In this document: piece after piece, positions 52,851-62,259 of the stretch
Numbering within the stretch: the stretch's first letter is position 1
How the letters are laid out: the number at the start of each line of letters is the position of its first letter
Origin: Paenibacillus vini
Lineage (GTDB): Bacteria; Bacillota; Bacilli; Paenibacillales; Paenibacillaceae
Assembly (NCBI RefSeq): GCF_018403325.1
Contig: NZ_BOSL01000001.1
Coordinates: 434,001-498,000 of the forward strand
DNA: 64,000 nucleotides
Reading direction: 5' to 3'
Program-made: the position numbers and the translations under genes
The notes under the pieces: model-generated
What the model saw: only the letters and a program-made list of their open reading frames with translations
The model's database searches: none
Told to the model about the DNA's origin: nothing

Positions 52851-53375
52851 ATGAGAAAATTAATGACGGTTTTGCTCCCCATATTCCTTGTCGTCGTAAT
52901 GTCTTCGCTAACTACGTCCAGCTCTGGAGCCGCCAAGTCGGATAAGTCGCCGGATGTTGTCCGGGAATCGCAAAATTTAACGGTCTATATCGATCAGTTG
53001 GAACTTCGGCCGGACGGCGGTGTGCTCACGGTTGATCCTATAGAATGGTACTCCGGGAAGGAAGCCGAGGACGTGTTCGCCAAAATGGAACCGGATGCCG
53101 GCATCGACGGTCCGCCTGACGGCTATTATATCGTAAATGAGGACGACCGACTGGAGCGCTATCCGGTCGCTGCGAATGCCCAGGTCCTTATGCAAATCTA
53201 TGATCATACAGGAAATCCCGAGGATGTCGATATTTCGTGGAATGAACAAATAAGCTTGGAGAAGCTGTTCAGCCTATTCCAGAACACCGGGGTTCTCGAT
53301 GTAAGAGAGTTTCCGTATCATTTGACGATAGAGAACGGGCAGGTAACAAGCATCGTCCAGCAATACGTGCCTTAA
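52851..53375 (+). CDS. Secreted protein of unknown function
   Basis: 174 residues with a signal peptide (RKLMTVLLPIFLVVVMSSL, cleavage probably near TSSSGA), so exported; no lipobox Cys. The mature part is acidic and has no recognised domain. Visible features are VDPIEWYSGKEAEDVFAKME and PDGYYIVNEDDRLERYPVA, words seen in uncharacterised Bacillales secreted proteins as far as can be recalled. No Cys is present. It is a single-gene unit ended by the structure at 53425. Confidence 0.75.
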   Translation: MRKLMTVLLPIFLVVVMSSLTTSSSGAAKSDKSPDVVRESQNLTVYIDQLELRPDGGVLTVDPIEWYSGKEAEDVFAKMEPDAGIDGPPDGYYIVNEDDRLERYPVAANAQVLMQIYDHTGNPEDVDISWNEQISLEKLFSLFQNTGVLDVREFPYHLTIENGQVTSIVQQYVP

Positions 53376-53424
53376 GCAAGTATATTATTAGCGTGATTAT
53401 GAAAGAATATAATGATAAGAATAG

Positions 53425-53503
53425 AAATCCCCTTTCTAGTAGACAAGAATATGAAGACATCTGTCAGGATGGTCTTCCTTGTTGAGTGGAAGGGGATTTT
53501 TCA
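53425..53503 (+). terminator. Long terminator with a nested hairpin
   Basis: AAATCCCCTTTC (53425-53436) pairs with GGAAGGGGATTT (53488-53499) before a T run. The 50-base loop contains a further stem GAAGAC/GTCTTC (53453-53458 with 53472-53477). It follows the secreted-protein gene by 50 bases. Confidence 0.75.
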
Positions 53504-53647
53504 TTAGATATTGCTTACAACCGACGCTTGAACATGCAAAAATGTATTCGGTAATAAACCCGAATTTATTTCAGGCAAGTCATTGCCTATGGACAACTCT
53601 AAATGAGGATGGTATTTTCTAGGAAACAAAGAAGAGAGGTGTGAGAG

Positions 53648-55684
53648 ATGGGAACTTTAAAGAGGTGGTTATCCGGAGCATTGTGCCTCGCCTTACTTCT
53701 ATTTATCAATCATCCTGCTTCATTATATATAAGCGAATCCAATAGTGTATTTGCTGACGCAATGGGAACGGTCTACTATGTGGCTACGTCGGGAAATGAC
53801 AACAATCCGGGAACTTTGTCGGCGCCCTGGCGAACTATCCAGAAAGCGTCGGATTCTGTCAGACCGGGTGATACCGTGTATGTTCGAGGTGGTGTATACA
53901 ACGAATTCGTAAACATCAAAGTTTCCGGGTCGGCGGAATCCGGCCGGATTACGTTTCGAAATTATGAAAAGGAAACCCCGATTATCGACGGGACAGGGCT
54001 CTCGTTATCACGAAGTCAGGCCTTGGTGCAGCTTTCTAATGTTAATTTTGTTACAATCGCCGGCTTTGAAATTCGAAACTTATCCACGTCCAGCTCCTCA
54101 GCAGATCCGGCCGGTATTCGGGTAAAGGACGGAAGCAGCCAGATTGAAATACTGAATAATAATGTTCACCATATTGAGAATACCTCCAAAGATGGAAACG
54201 GGCACGGCATCCACGTACTTGGGAATACATCCAATGCAATTACAGGATTGGTGATCAGCGGAAATCAGGTCCATCATCTGATAACTGGAAAGAGCGAGTC
54301 GCTGACATTAAGCGGCAATATCGACGGGTTCTCGGTAACCAATAACCGGGTTTATGAGAATAACAATATCGGCATTGAACTAGCCGGATTTTATGGGGCT
54401 TGCTCTGGTTCATGCGTGGATCAGACTCGAAATGGGGTAGTTTCCGGGAATATAGTCTATCGCATCGATTCTTCCGGGAATAAGGCTTATGGAACCGGGA
54501 TTCACGCTGCAGGTGGAATATACGCTGATGGCGCGACAAAGGTGATCATCGAGAGAAACGAGATTTACAATAGTGATTTTGGGATTGAACTTGCCAGTGA
54601 AAAGCGAGGAAAAACGACCAGCGGCATCGTTGTCAGAAATAATTATATTCACGACAACTACGGCGCCGGACTGATTATGGGAGGCTCAAGCTCGAGCAAC
54701 GGCGGAGCGTCGCAGAACGTAATTGTGAACAACACTTTCGTGGAGAATGACAGTTTGGGACAAGGATATGGAGATATCACTCTGCAATGGAACAATACTG
54801 ACAATCAGTTCAAAAACAACATTATTTTTAGTAATTCACGAAAGCTGTCGGTTAATAAACTGAATAGCAGCGGATCGAATAATCAATTTGATTATAATCT
54901 GTACTATAACTCGACAGGAACGGCGGGAAGCCAGTGGAAATGGGTAGGAAAGAGCTATAGCTCGCTGGCTTCCTACAAACAAGGTACGGGAAATGATACC
55001 CGTTCCTTGTTCGGAAATCCGCTGTTTGCGAATAAGGCGGCCCATGATATTCAGTTGAAAAAGGGGTCGCCTGCCATCGATAAAGGGTCGGCATTGAATC
55101 CAGGAGAACATGATCTGACGGGATCCGTCAGAATTCGGGGAGCAGCCATCGATATCGGAGCTGTAGAGTTCTCTGGGTCGAATATTGGCACTCCCGCTCC
55201 ATCAATTACGATTGACGGCGATGCAGAGGACTGGAGCAAGATTCCAGTACATTCTACAGGATCTGGTAAAGCTTCGTCGATGAAGGCAGCAAAGGATGCC
55301 TCCTCTTTATATATTCTTGTTCAAGGGAGCGAGTTAACCACCAAGAGCCAGTTGTTCATTAATGCGGATAATAATATAAATACGGGATTTAAAGCGCCTT
55401 ATTGGAAATCGAGCGGAGCGGATTATCTTCTCGAGAACGGCAGATTGTACCGGTATAACGGTTCGAATGGAACGGTTTGGAAGTGGGAATTTTTGAAGAG
55501 CTACTCGGATTCGCCCAATTATTTTCTCTCGGACGATCTATTGGAAGTCTACTTGCCTTGGAGTGACCTTGGAAAACTCACACAAAACAGTATTGTAAAA
55601 ATAGGCTACGTATGGAACGACTCCGATAAGTATAAGTTGCCCAAGAGTGGAGATATGACCGCGGTTCAAGAGATTCTCAAATGA
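53648..55684 (+). CDS. Secreted right-handed parallel beta-helix protein with C-terminal beta-sandwich domain
   Basis: 678 residues. Signal peptide with cleavage likely at VFA-DA near residue 38; then the entry strand YYVATSGNDNNPGTLSAPWR and DTVYVRGGVYNE (DUF1565-type), many Asn-rich coils of a beta-helix (about 90-480, for example NNVHHIENTS, NRVYENNNIGIELAG, NNYIHDNYGAGLIMGG), closing GAAIDIGAVEF, and a C-terminal domain (about 520-678, ITIDGDAEDWSKIPV) of the carbohydrate-binding CBM9/DOMON type. Proteins of this build are often polysaccharide lyases or epimerases. It lies immediately before the Pel-like operon, but a terminator intervenes. Activity on the local polysaccharide is only a hypothesis. 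Confidence 0.88.
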   Translation: MGTLKRWLSGALCLALLLFINHPASLYISESNSVFADAMGTVYYVATSGNDNNPGTLSAPWRTIQKASDSVRPGDTVYVRGGVYNEFVNIKVSGSAESGRITFRNYEKETPIIDGTGLSLSRSQALVQLSNVNFVTIAGFEIRNLSTSSSSADPAGIRVKDGSSQIEILNNNVHHIENTSKDGNGHGIHVLGNTSNAITGLVISGNQVHHLITGKSESLTLSGNIDGFSVTNNRVYENNNIGIELAGFYGACSGSCVDQTRNGVVSGNIVYRIDSSGNKAYGTGIHAAGGIYADGATKVIIERNEIYNSDFGIELASEKRGKTTSGIVVRNNYIHDNYGAGLIMGGSSSSNGGASQNVIVNNTFVENDSLGQGYGDITLQWNNTDNQFKNNIIFSNSRKLSVNKLNSSGSNNQFDYNLYYNSTGTAGSQWKWVGKSYSSLASYKQGTGNDTRSLFGNPLFANKAAHDIQLKKGSPAIDKGSALNPGEHDLTGSVRIRGAAIDIGAVEFSGSNIGTPAPSITIDGDAEDWSKIPVHSTGSGKASSMKAAKDASSLYILVQGSELTTKSQLFINADNNINTGFKAPYWKSSGADYLLENGRLYRYNGSNGTVWKWEFLKSYSDSPNYFLSDDLLEVYLPWSDLGKLTQNSIVKIGYVWNDSDKYKLPKSGDMTAVQEILK

Positions 55685-55729
55685 AACTGCTTTGCTCGTA
55701 AAACAGTTAAATGGACCTGAATAAATTGG

Positions 55730-55793
55730 CCCGGTTTTGGACGGATCAGGATATGTCTTTTTTCTGAAATCCGTCTGGAGTCGGGTTTTTTTA
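55730..55793 (+). terminator. Terminator between the beta-helix gene and the Pel-like operon
   Basis: A 17-bp stem, 55730-55746 with 55769-55785 (several G-U pairs), and a run of T from 55786. It separates the beta-helix gene from the next operon, whose promoter should lie in 55794-55910; that stretch is AT-rich without a clear -35. Confidence 0.85.
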
Positions 55794-55910
55794 GTTAAAA
55801 ATTGGTAGTGCATATTTAACATCTATGATATTATATGGATTCAAAGACAGTGACAAATATTACAAAATTGAAGATTTCAGTTGACGATCTCAGTAAGAAG
55901 AGGTGGTAGA

Positions 55911-58100
55911 ATGAAAGTTTTAGTAACAGGCGGATATGGCTTTATCGGATCCCATGTTGCGGAAAGGTTTCATAAAGAGGGTTACGAGGTCTTTATTATC
56001 GATGACCTGTCATCCGGTAAACTGAACAATGTTAACTTCAAGCACCGGGGGTATCAGTTATCCGTCGAGGATCAAAAATGCGAGGAAATCTTCTCATCAA
56101 ATCGATTTGATGCCGTCGTTCATCTGGCCGCACAGGTAAATGTGGCTACCTCTGTTGAGAATCCCAGGCAGGATGCCAAATCGAATGTCTTAGGTCTGAT
56201 AAACATGCTCAGTCTGGCAAGTAAATATAGCGCCAAGAAGTTTATATTTGCCTCCTCAGCCGCGGTTTATGGAACAAGCGAGGATGTCCCTCTGCCGGAA
56301 TCAGCACCATGCAACCCTATTTCGCCTTACGGAATGAGCAAATGGGTGGGCGAAACTTATTGTCAGAAGTGGAGAGATCTGTACGGCCTTGAAACGCTGT
56401 GTTTCCGGTTTTCCAATGTATATGGCCCGCGTCAGAACAGCATTGGAGAAGGTGGAGTAATTTCGATATTTGCAGACCGGATCATTGCAGGGCAAAACAT
56501 ACATATCCACGGCGATGGGGAGCAAACCCGGGATTTCATCTATGTAGAAGATATAGCCGATGCTATTTACAGGGCGTCGTATTCGCAGCTTATGGGCGTA
56601 TATAACCTATCTACCCAAACAGAGACTTCTGTAAACAGTCTGATCAGATTGTTTGAAGAATTGCACGGGACGGAACCCGATCTGATTTATCAAGGTGCCA
56701 GAACCGGAGATATTCATAGGTCCGTGCTCAATAACGAAAATATTAAGAAGGATCTTGACTGGACGCCAATGTACGGGCTCAGGCAAGGTTTAACCAAAAC
56801 GTACGAATGGTTTAGACAGCAACACTCCGCATCCCTTGAAATTACACACCAAGCACCAAACCCCACATCACGTACTCGCTATTTTATCCAAGTATTCAAA
56901 CCCTATCTTGAGAATTTACTCGCTTTCATTTTGATATCTTGGCTCACTTTAAGTCAGTGGGATATGGCCTATTCATTCATTGACATCAAGATGTTCTACA
57001 TAACCATCATCGGAATTATGTATGGCAATCGTCAGTCGATTATGGCTGTTGCGTTGTCCGTTTGTTTGTTGACCTATCAACGGCTGCTCAATGGGCATGA
57101 ACTCGTCTCCATGCTGTACGATACGGACTTTTTCTTTCAAATTGCCATTTATTTATGCATCGGCCTCGTGGTCGGTTATGCGGTTGAACGCAAAAACGGT
57201 AAGATTGCCTCCCAAGATATCGAAATTAAAGAGCTTGGCGAGAAATACGAATTTCTTAACGGCGTGTACCGGGAGGTCCGGGAAGTTAAGAACGAGCTGC
57301 AACAGCGAATTATGAATAGCGGGGACAGCTTCGGCAAAATTCACTCGATTACTAAAGAATTGGACAGTTTGGAGCCGGATGAAATCTTTGTCTCCACGGT
57401 CAATGTGATCGAATCTATTATGAATACACGAGCCGTGTCTATTTATATCGCAAATTCGAATCGCGATTACTTAAGGCTGGTGGCGCATTCCATGAATATT
57501 GGTGAGGAAACGGCAAAATCGCTGAAAGTGGAGGAACATGATTATGTCGGTCGTGTGTTTCTCGGCGACCAGATTTATGTCAACCGGGAACTCAAACCTG
57601 GTGTTCCACTAATGGTCGCTCCGGTTCAAAGACGCGGCGAGACGGTAGCCATCATTGCATTGGACGATATTCCGTTCGAGAATTTTTCTTTGTATTATCA
57701 AAACTTGTTCAAGATTACGGTGGAACTGGTATCCTCCTCTCTATCGAGAGCGTTCTCTTATGTGGAGGCGACTGAAAGTTTGCGTTATGTGGAAGACTCT
57801 TCGATCCTGACGAATGAAGTGTTTCAGTCGATTCTGAGGAATAAGAGAATGGCCAAAGAGAAGCTTAACATCAATTACTCACTTCTGGTCCAAAGCGGTC
57901 ACGTTGATTCACTCAGAGACTTTTCACATAAGCTTAAAGGCCTGCTGAGGGAAACGGATTATATCGGACTCGGAGCGGCGAATGAGCTGATGATTCTGTT
58001 ATCGAATACGGGACCTGAGGACGTTGCACGGATTTTGGAACGGTTCGCGGAACGGAATATATTCTTGAAAATACTTGAAGAGGAAGTTACCTATGGTTGA
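55911..58100 (+). CDS. pelD: Fusion of NAD-dependent sugar epimerase and PelD-like c-di-GMP receptor
   Basis: 729 residues. Residues 1 to about 305 are a complete extended-SDR sugar-nucleotide epimerase (VTGGYGFIGSH, SSAAVYG, YGMSK catalytic pair, FRFSNVYGPRQ, HGDGEQTRDFIYVED). A linker leads to about four hydrophobic helices (330-430), a coiled-coil-like stretch (about 435-470), a GAF domain (about 485-615) and a degenerate GGDEF domain. The latter keeps RETD (680-683) in the position of the c-di-GMP inhibitory RxxD site, five residues before AANEL where GGDEF would be. So the C-terminal part is a PelD-type c-di-GMP sensor. The epimerase would supply UDP-GalNAc/Gal-type sugars (inference). 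ATG 55911 follows GAGGTGG. Confidence 0.9.
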   Translation: MKVLVTGGYGFIGSHVAERFHKEGYEVFIIDDLSSGKLNNVNFKHRGYQLSVEDQKCEEIFSSNRFDAVVHLAAQVNVATSVENPRQDAKSNVLGLINMLSLASKYSAKKFIFASSAAVYGTSEDVPLPESAPCNPISPYGMSKWVGETYCQKWRDLYGLETLCFRFSNVYGPRQNSIGEGGVISIFADRIIAGQNIHIHGDGEQTRDFIYVEDIADAIYRASYSQLMGVYNLSTQTETSVNSLIRLFEELHGTEPDLIYQGARTGDIHRSVLNNENIKKDLDWTPMYGLRQGLTKTYEWFRQQHSASLEITHQAPNPTSRTRYFIQVFKPYLENLLAFILISWLTLSQWDMAYSFIDIKMFYITIIGIMYGNRQSIMAVALSVCLLTYQRLLNGHELVSMLYDTDFFFQIAIYLCIGLVVGYAVERKNGKIASQDIEIKELGEKYEFLNGVYREVREVKNELQQRIMNSGDSFGKIHSITKELDSLEPDEIFVSTVNVIESIMNTRAVSIYIANSNRDYLRLVAHSMNIGEETAKSLKVEEHDYVGRVFLGDQIYVNRELKPGVPLMVAPVQRRGETVAIIALDDIPFENFSLYYQNLFKITVELVSSSLSRAFSYVEATESLRYVEDSSILTNEVFQSILRNKRMAKEKLNINYSLLVQSGHVDSLRDFSHKLKGLLRETDYIGLGAANELMILLSNTGPEDVARILERFAERNIFLKILEEEVTYG

Positions 58101-59001
58101 GTGGCTGCTTATCGTATACATACTCATCTCGGGTATCTTGTTATGGGCGCGCTATCGCCAAACACCGCGTAACTGGATTCTGAGGTGGGTACTTGTCGCC
58201 GCATTCCCTCTGATCGGGTGGTTGTTTCCGGTGTTTTGGCCCAAATCATGGTTACGGCCGGCGAGTCCGGAGCAAATGGAGGAATTGTTCGAGCATGACG
58301 GGAAGGGGCAGCAGTTATCGGCGATCCAAATGGAGTTTAATTCCGCGGAGGAACTGAACGTGGTCTCTATTGAGGAGGCGCTATTGGTTAATGAGCATGC
58401 AGACCGGCGCAGAGTTATGATTCAAGTGCTGAAACAGGACGCCTTTAAGTACATGGATATTCTTAAAAAGGCAATCAGTAATGAAGATACCGAGACTTCT
58501 CATTATGCTGTGAGCGCCGTAATGGAAATCAAAAGAAAGCTGACTCTTTCCATGCAGGAGCTCTCCGTCCAATATGAATCGAATAAACAGGATCCAGCAG
58601 TGCTGCAGGCATACGGAGAAGTGCTGGATCAATATATGAATAGCGGGTTTCTGGATGAGAAGACGCTGAGAAACTATAGAGTCTCCTATATTCAAGTCCT
58701 GGATGAATTGATCGGAATTGATCCGGGGATGGAATCGGCTTATCAAGGGAAAATGGAGTCGGAGCTGGAGCTTGGGCTCTTGCGGGAAGCCGAGCGTACC
58801 GCGCAGTTGTACCTAGAGAGATTCCCGCAAAGCGAGGAGGCGTATCTTGGCTTGGTAAAGATTTACTATCATATGCGATCCTATGATAATGTACAAACCG
58901 TTCTGGAGTTACTGAAGAAATCGCCGCTTACACTTTCCAATCGGGCTTTAACGCTGGTGAGGTATTGGTCAGGAGGCGCCTACAGTGAAAGACGGATTTA
59001 A
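58093..59001 (+). CDS. pelE: PelE-like membrane protein with TPR-like helices
   Basis: 302 residues: two N-terminal membrane helices (EWLLIVYILISGILLWARY and WVLVAAFPLIGWLFPVFW), then an alpha-helical, TPR-like cytoplasmic part (for example LLREAERTAQLYLERFPQSE). Size, topology and position after the PelD part and before the deacetylase match PelE of the Gram-positive Pel cluster. ATG 58093 overlaps the previous stop by 8 bases after GAGGAAG; a TTG at 58075 is an alternative. Confidence 0.82.
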   Translation: MVEWLLIVYILISGILLWARYRQTPRNWILRWVLVAAFPLIGWLFPVFWPKSWLRPASPEQMEELFEHDGKGQQLSAIQMEFNSAEELNVVSIEEALLVNEHADRRRVMIQVLKQDAFKYMDILKKAISNEDTETSHYAVSAVMEIKRKLTLSMQELSVQYESNKQDPAVLQAYGEVLDQYMNSGFLDEKTLRNYRVSYIQVLDELIGIDPGMESAYQGKMESELELGLLREAERTAQLYLERFPQSEEAYLGLVKIYYHMRSYDNVQTVLELLKKSPLTLSNRALTLVRYWSGGAYSERRI

Positions 59002-60820
59002 TTTAAAACGAAACGTTTACGTCATCTTGGCTGCCGTTATCGTGTTGGCATTGGCGCTGCAAATTGCCCGTTCCCAGTATGTTCTGCAATTCAGCCGCAA
59101 TGGTAGTATGGCGGAGGAACGGCAACTCCGCGTGGCGACTGCAGAGGAGATTCAGGCGCTGGAGTTCTCGGGTCCGGATTACTGCATCTTCTATGATTCC
59201 GAGGATGAATACAGTGTAAGTGTCAAGAATAACACGAGCCGGATGCTGCAGTACATGAAGAAGAAAACAGCGGTTACGGACACATCCTCAGGCTCAGCGA
59301 TCCGTCTAGAGGGCTGTGTGGCTGCTATCATAACGAATCAACAACTGGATCCGATCGGAAACATATTGGCTGTTTCTGATTATGTGCAACAGGGTGGTTA
59401 TGTGCTGTTTACAAGCCAGTTGGAGACAGACTCTGCCTTTTATCAATTATATCGGAAATTAGGCATCGTTTCGGTGGGGGGGACTTATCCTGCTAAAGGG
59501 ATTGAGCTGAATTCCAATATATTAATCGGAGAAAAGGGCTATAAGTCGAATGATCCCTATTTCGTAAACATCTCTAACGTGGTTGAAATCGACGGGAGAT
59601 CAGAATTACTGGCGTCGGCGATGGACGGCAATCCGCTGATCTGGAGAACGGAATACGGCGACGGCGCATTCCTGGTTATGAACGGGACGATGCTGCAGGA
59701 GAAGGTGAACCGTGGGTTATTCTCAGGGGCGATCAGCATGCTGGAACCGGATTATATTTACCCGGTTTTTAATTCTAAGCTGATCTATATCGACGATTTT
59801 CCTTCTCCCATCCCGGAAGGGAGCGTGCCTTCCATCTATGACGTCTATCACAAGGATATCAAGCAATTTTATAGGGAGATCTGGTGGCCTGACATGCTGA
59901 AGGCTGCCAAGAGAGCCGGGTTAAAGTATACGGCGGGAATTATTCAATCTTATCAGAACGATGTGGAAGGACCTTTCCAATATCCTGCGGACGAAGATCG
60001 TTACAATTTGATTTCGTACGGGCGGGAGGTCATTAAAAGCGGTGGTGAAATTGGAATTCACGGCTATAACCATCAGTCCCTGCAGATGGATCTGCGAATT
60101 GCGGATTATTACGAGTATAAGGTCTGGAAGTCCCAAGAGAAGATGGAGCAAGCCGTAGCCGAGGTGCTGGAATTTGCGCATCGCGCCTTTCCTAATTACC
60201 AGATTATGTCCTATATTCCTCCTTCCAATATGCTGGATTCGGTAGGACGCGAAGCCTTGAAGCAGGCTTGGCCCAATTTAACGGTCATTTCTTCTTTGTA
60301 CGAAGAAGATATTAACAAGGTGTCTTACGTTCAAGAATTCGAGGTCGCTCCGGACGGAATTATTGAAATGCCGAGAATTTCTTCAGGTTATATGGATTCT
60401 CCATTCGAACAGTGGGCGGAGGCAAACGCGATTACCTCTCTCGGGTTCTACTCACACTTTATTCACCCTGACGATATCCTCGATGAAATGAGAGGCCAAA
60501 GTTTATCGTGGGAGGAATTGTATAAGGGATTTACATTGAAATTGGAGCGACTCCGGACGACTTATCCGTGGCTCCGGGCCATGACTTCCACAGAAGCTGC
60601 CTTGGATATGGAGGATGTACTGGGCTCCACAGTGAGTTGGGAGAAGGGCGCAAACAGCATTAAGGGAGAAGTATCCCACCTTGAGCAGGATAATTTCTTC
60701 ATTTTGCGGACTGAGCGCCGTATAGGCCGGCTTCAGAATTGTACTGTAACAAAAATCGACGATCAGGTATTTCTAGTGACAGTGACCGAGGACAAATTTG
60801 AAATAGGATTGGGCGATTGA
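58985..60820 (+). CDS. Membrane-anchored polysaccharide deacetylase, PelA-deacetylase/DUF2194-like
   Basis: 611 residues with a single N-terminal membrane helix (VYVILAAVIVLALALQIA), so the catalytic part is probably outside. The deacetylase motifs are the Asp pair D270-D271 in YIDDFPSP, HGYNH at 359-363 (metal His) and a late SHFIHPDD. It corresponds to the PelA(DA) component of Gram-positive Pel clusters, and should partly deacetylate the GalNAc-containing polymer. There is no hydrolase domain like that of Pseudomonas PelA. GTG 58985 follows AGGAGG; it overlaps pelE by 17 bases. Confidence 0.85.
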   Translation: MKDGFNLKRNVYVILAAVIVLALALQIARSQYVLQFSRNGSMAEERQLRVATAEEIQALEFSGPDYCIFYDSEDEYSVSVKNNTSRMLQYMKKKTAVTDTSSGSAIRLEGCVAAIITNQQLDPIGNILAVSDYVQQGGYVLFTSQLETDSAFYQLYRKLGIVSVGGTYPAKGIELNSNILIGEKGYKSNDPYFVNISNVVEIDGRSELLASAMDGNPLIWRTEYGDGAFLVMNGTMLQEKVNRGLFSGAISMLEPDYIYPVFNSKLIYIDDFPSPIPEGSVPSIYDVYHKDIKQFYREIWWPDMLKAAKRAGLKYTAGIIQSYQNDVEGPFQYPADEDRYNLISYGREVIKSGGEIGIHGYNHQSLQMDLRIADYYEYKVWKSQEKMEQAVAEVLEFAHRAFPNYQIMSYIPPSNMLDSVGREALKQAWPNLTVISSLYEEDINKVSYVQEFEVAPDGIIEMPRISSGYMDSPFEQWAEANAITSLGFYSHFIHPDDILDEMRGQSLSWEELYKGFTLKLERLRTTYPWLRAMTSTEAALDMEDVLGSTVSWEKGANSIKGEVSHLEQDNFFILRTERRIGRLQNCTVTKIDDQVFLVTVTEDKFEIGLGD

Positions 60821-60825
60821 ACATT

Positions 60826-62259
60826 ATGAGAATTTGTATAATAGCCGAGGGATCGTATCCCTATATCACCGGAGGGGTGTCCAGCTGGATTCATAGTTTG
60901 ACGTCGCAGTTGGCGGAACATGAATTCATTATTTATTCGATTGGGGCACAGAGCAAAAATCGGGGAAAATTCAAATATCAGCTTCCGGCCAATATCATCG
61001 AGGTGAAGGAAGTGTTTCTGGATGCCTATCTGGATGAAACGGGCGAATGGGGAAGCCGATTCCGGATTAGCAAGCAGGAAGAAGAGATTTTGAGTTCGCT
61101 AATCAGCGGCAGGGCGACAGTGGATTGGGGGGGATTTTTTGATTTGATTCGCTCCCGCCAATTTCACCATACGGCTGATTTTTTGTCCAGTAAGAACTAT
61201 TTCGATATGGTTGAGGAGATTTGCCGGACGGAGTATGAACTGGTGCCGTTTACCGAAATGTTTTGGACGATTCGTTCGATGATCCTCCCGCTTTTTCTTA
61301 CGATTCGAAACGAAGTTCCCGAGGCGGATATCTATCATAGCGTCTCGACCGGTTATGCAGGTGTTATTGGAACGCTGGCCAAGCATCTGTATGGAAAACC
61401 GCTTATTTTGACGGAGCACGGCATTTATTCACGGGAACGGGAAGAGGAAATCATTAAGGCGGATTGGGTAAAGGGATATTTTAAAGATTTATGGATCAAG
61501 TATTTCTATACCTTGTCGAGCAGTATTTATGAAGCGGCGGACCAAGTGGTTACCTTGTTTAACCGCAATAAGGAAATTGAAATGGAACTTGGCTGCGACG
61601 GTTCGAAGATCGCCATCATTCCGAATGGAGTCCACATAGATAGCGGCTATACCAATAATCAAAATTCGGATGAACAAACGATAAGAATCGGGGCTGTTGT
61701 CCGCGTTGTTCCGATCAAAGACATCAAGACGATGATCCAAAGCTTTGCTTTGATTAAACGCGAGGTGCCGAATGCCACATTGACCATCATGGGTCCAACA
61801 GAAGAGGACGACACCTATTTCCAAGAGTGTCTTCAAATGGTGGAATCTCTTCAGGTTAAGGATATCGAGTTTACAGGTGAAGTCAAAGTGAAGGATTATT
61901 TGGGGCATATGGATATTCTCCTGCTTTCCAGTATTAGCGAAGGACAGCCTTTGGCTGTATTGGAGGGCATGGCCAGCGGCAAGCCGTTCGTATCCACAAA
62001 CGTGGGTAGTTGCAAGGAACTTCTCTATGGAGTTGATGACGGCATCGGGCCTGCCGGTTTCGTAGTACCCGTCATGCATTATGAATTTATGGCCCAGCGG
62101 GTTATCGAACTTTGCAGGAGCCGGGAACTTCGGGAAGAGATGGGGAGAAACGCGTTACAAAGAGTGACGCTTCATTATCAGCACCACGACTTTATTGAAA
62201 ATTACCGAAATTTATACGCTTCTTTGAAGGAGGTGCGTTATGGCCGGCATCGGGTTTGA
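60826..62259 (+). CDS. pelF: PelF-like glycosyltransferase (family GT4)
   Basis: 477-residue cytoplasmic GT-B enzyme using a UDP-sugar to build the Pel-type polymer. The first motif CIIAEGSYPYITGGVSSWIH, the middle LTEHGIYSREREEE and RIGAVVRVVPIKDIKTMIQS, and the EX7E donor site in EGQPLAVLEGMASGKPFV are visible. Length is slightly below Pseudomonas PelF. ATG 60826 is 5 bases after the previous stop; a TTG at 60817 overlaps that stop. Confidence 0.92.
   Translation: MRICIIAEGSYPYITGGVSSWIHSLTSQLAEHEFIIYSIGAQSKNRGKFKYQLPANIIEVKEVFLDAYLDETGEWGSRFRISKQEEEILSSLISGRATVDWGGFFDLIRSRQFHHTADFLSSKNYFDMVEEICRTEYELVPFTEMFWTIRSMILPLFLTIRNEVPEADIYHSVSTGYAGVIGTLAKHLYGKPLILTEHGIYSREREEEIIKADWVKGYFKDLWIKYFYTLSSSIYEAADQVVTLFNRNKEIEMELGCDGSKIAIIPNGVHIDSGYTNNQNSDEQTIRIGAVVRVVPIKDIKTMIQSFALIKREVPNATLTIMGPTEEDDTYFQECLQMVESLQVKDIEFTGEVKVKDYLGHMDILLLSSISEGQPLAVLEGMASGKPFVSTNVGSCKELLYGVDDGIGPAGFVVPVMHYEFMAQRVIELCRSRELREEMGRNALQRVTLHYQHHDFIENYRNLYASLKEVRYGRHRV

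Noticed and set aside
59101-59117. Further copy of the GntR operator (TGGTAGTATGG)
   Set aside because: Only one partial arm, inside the deacetylase coding sequence; taken as chance.
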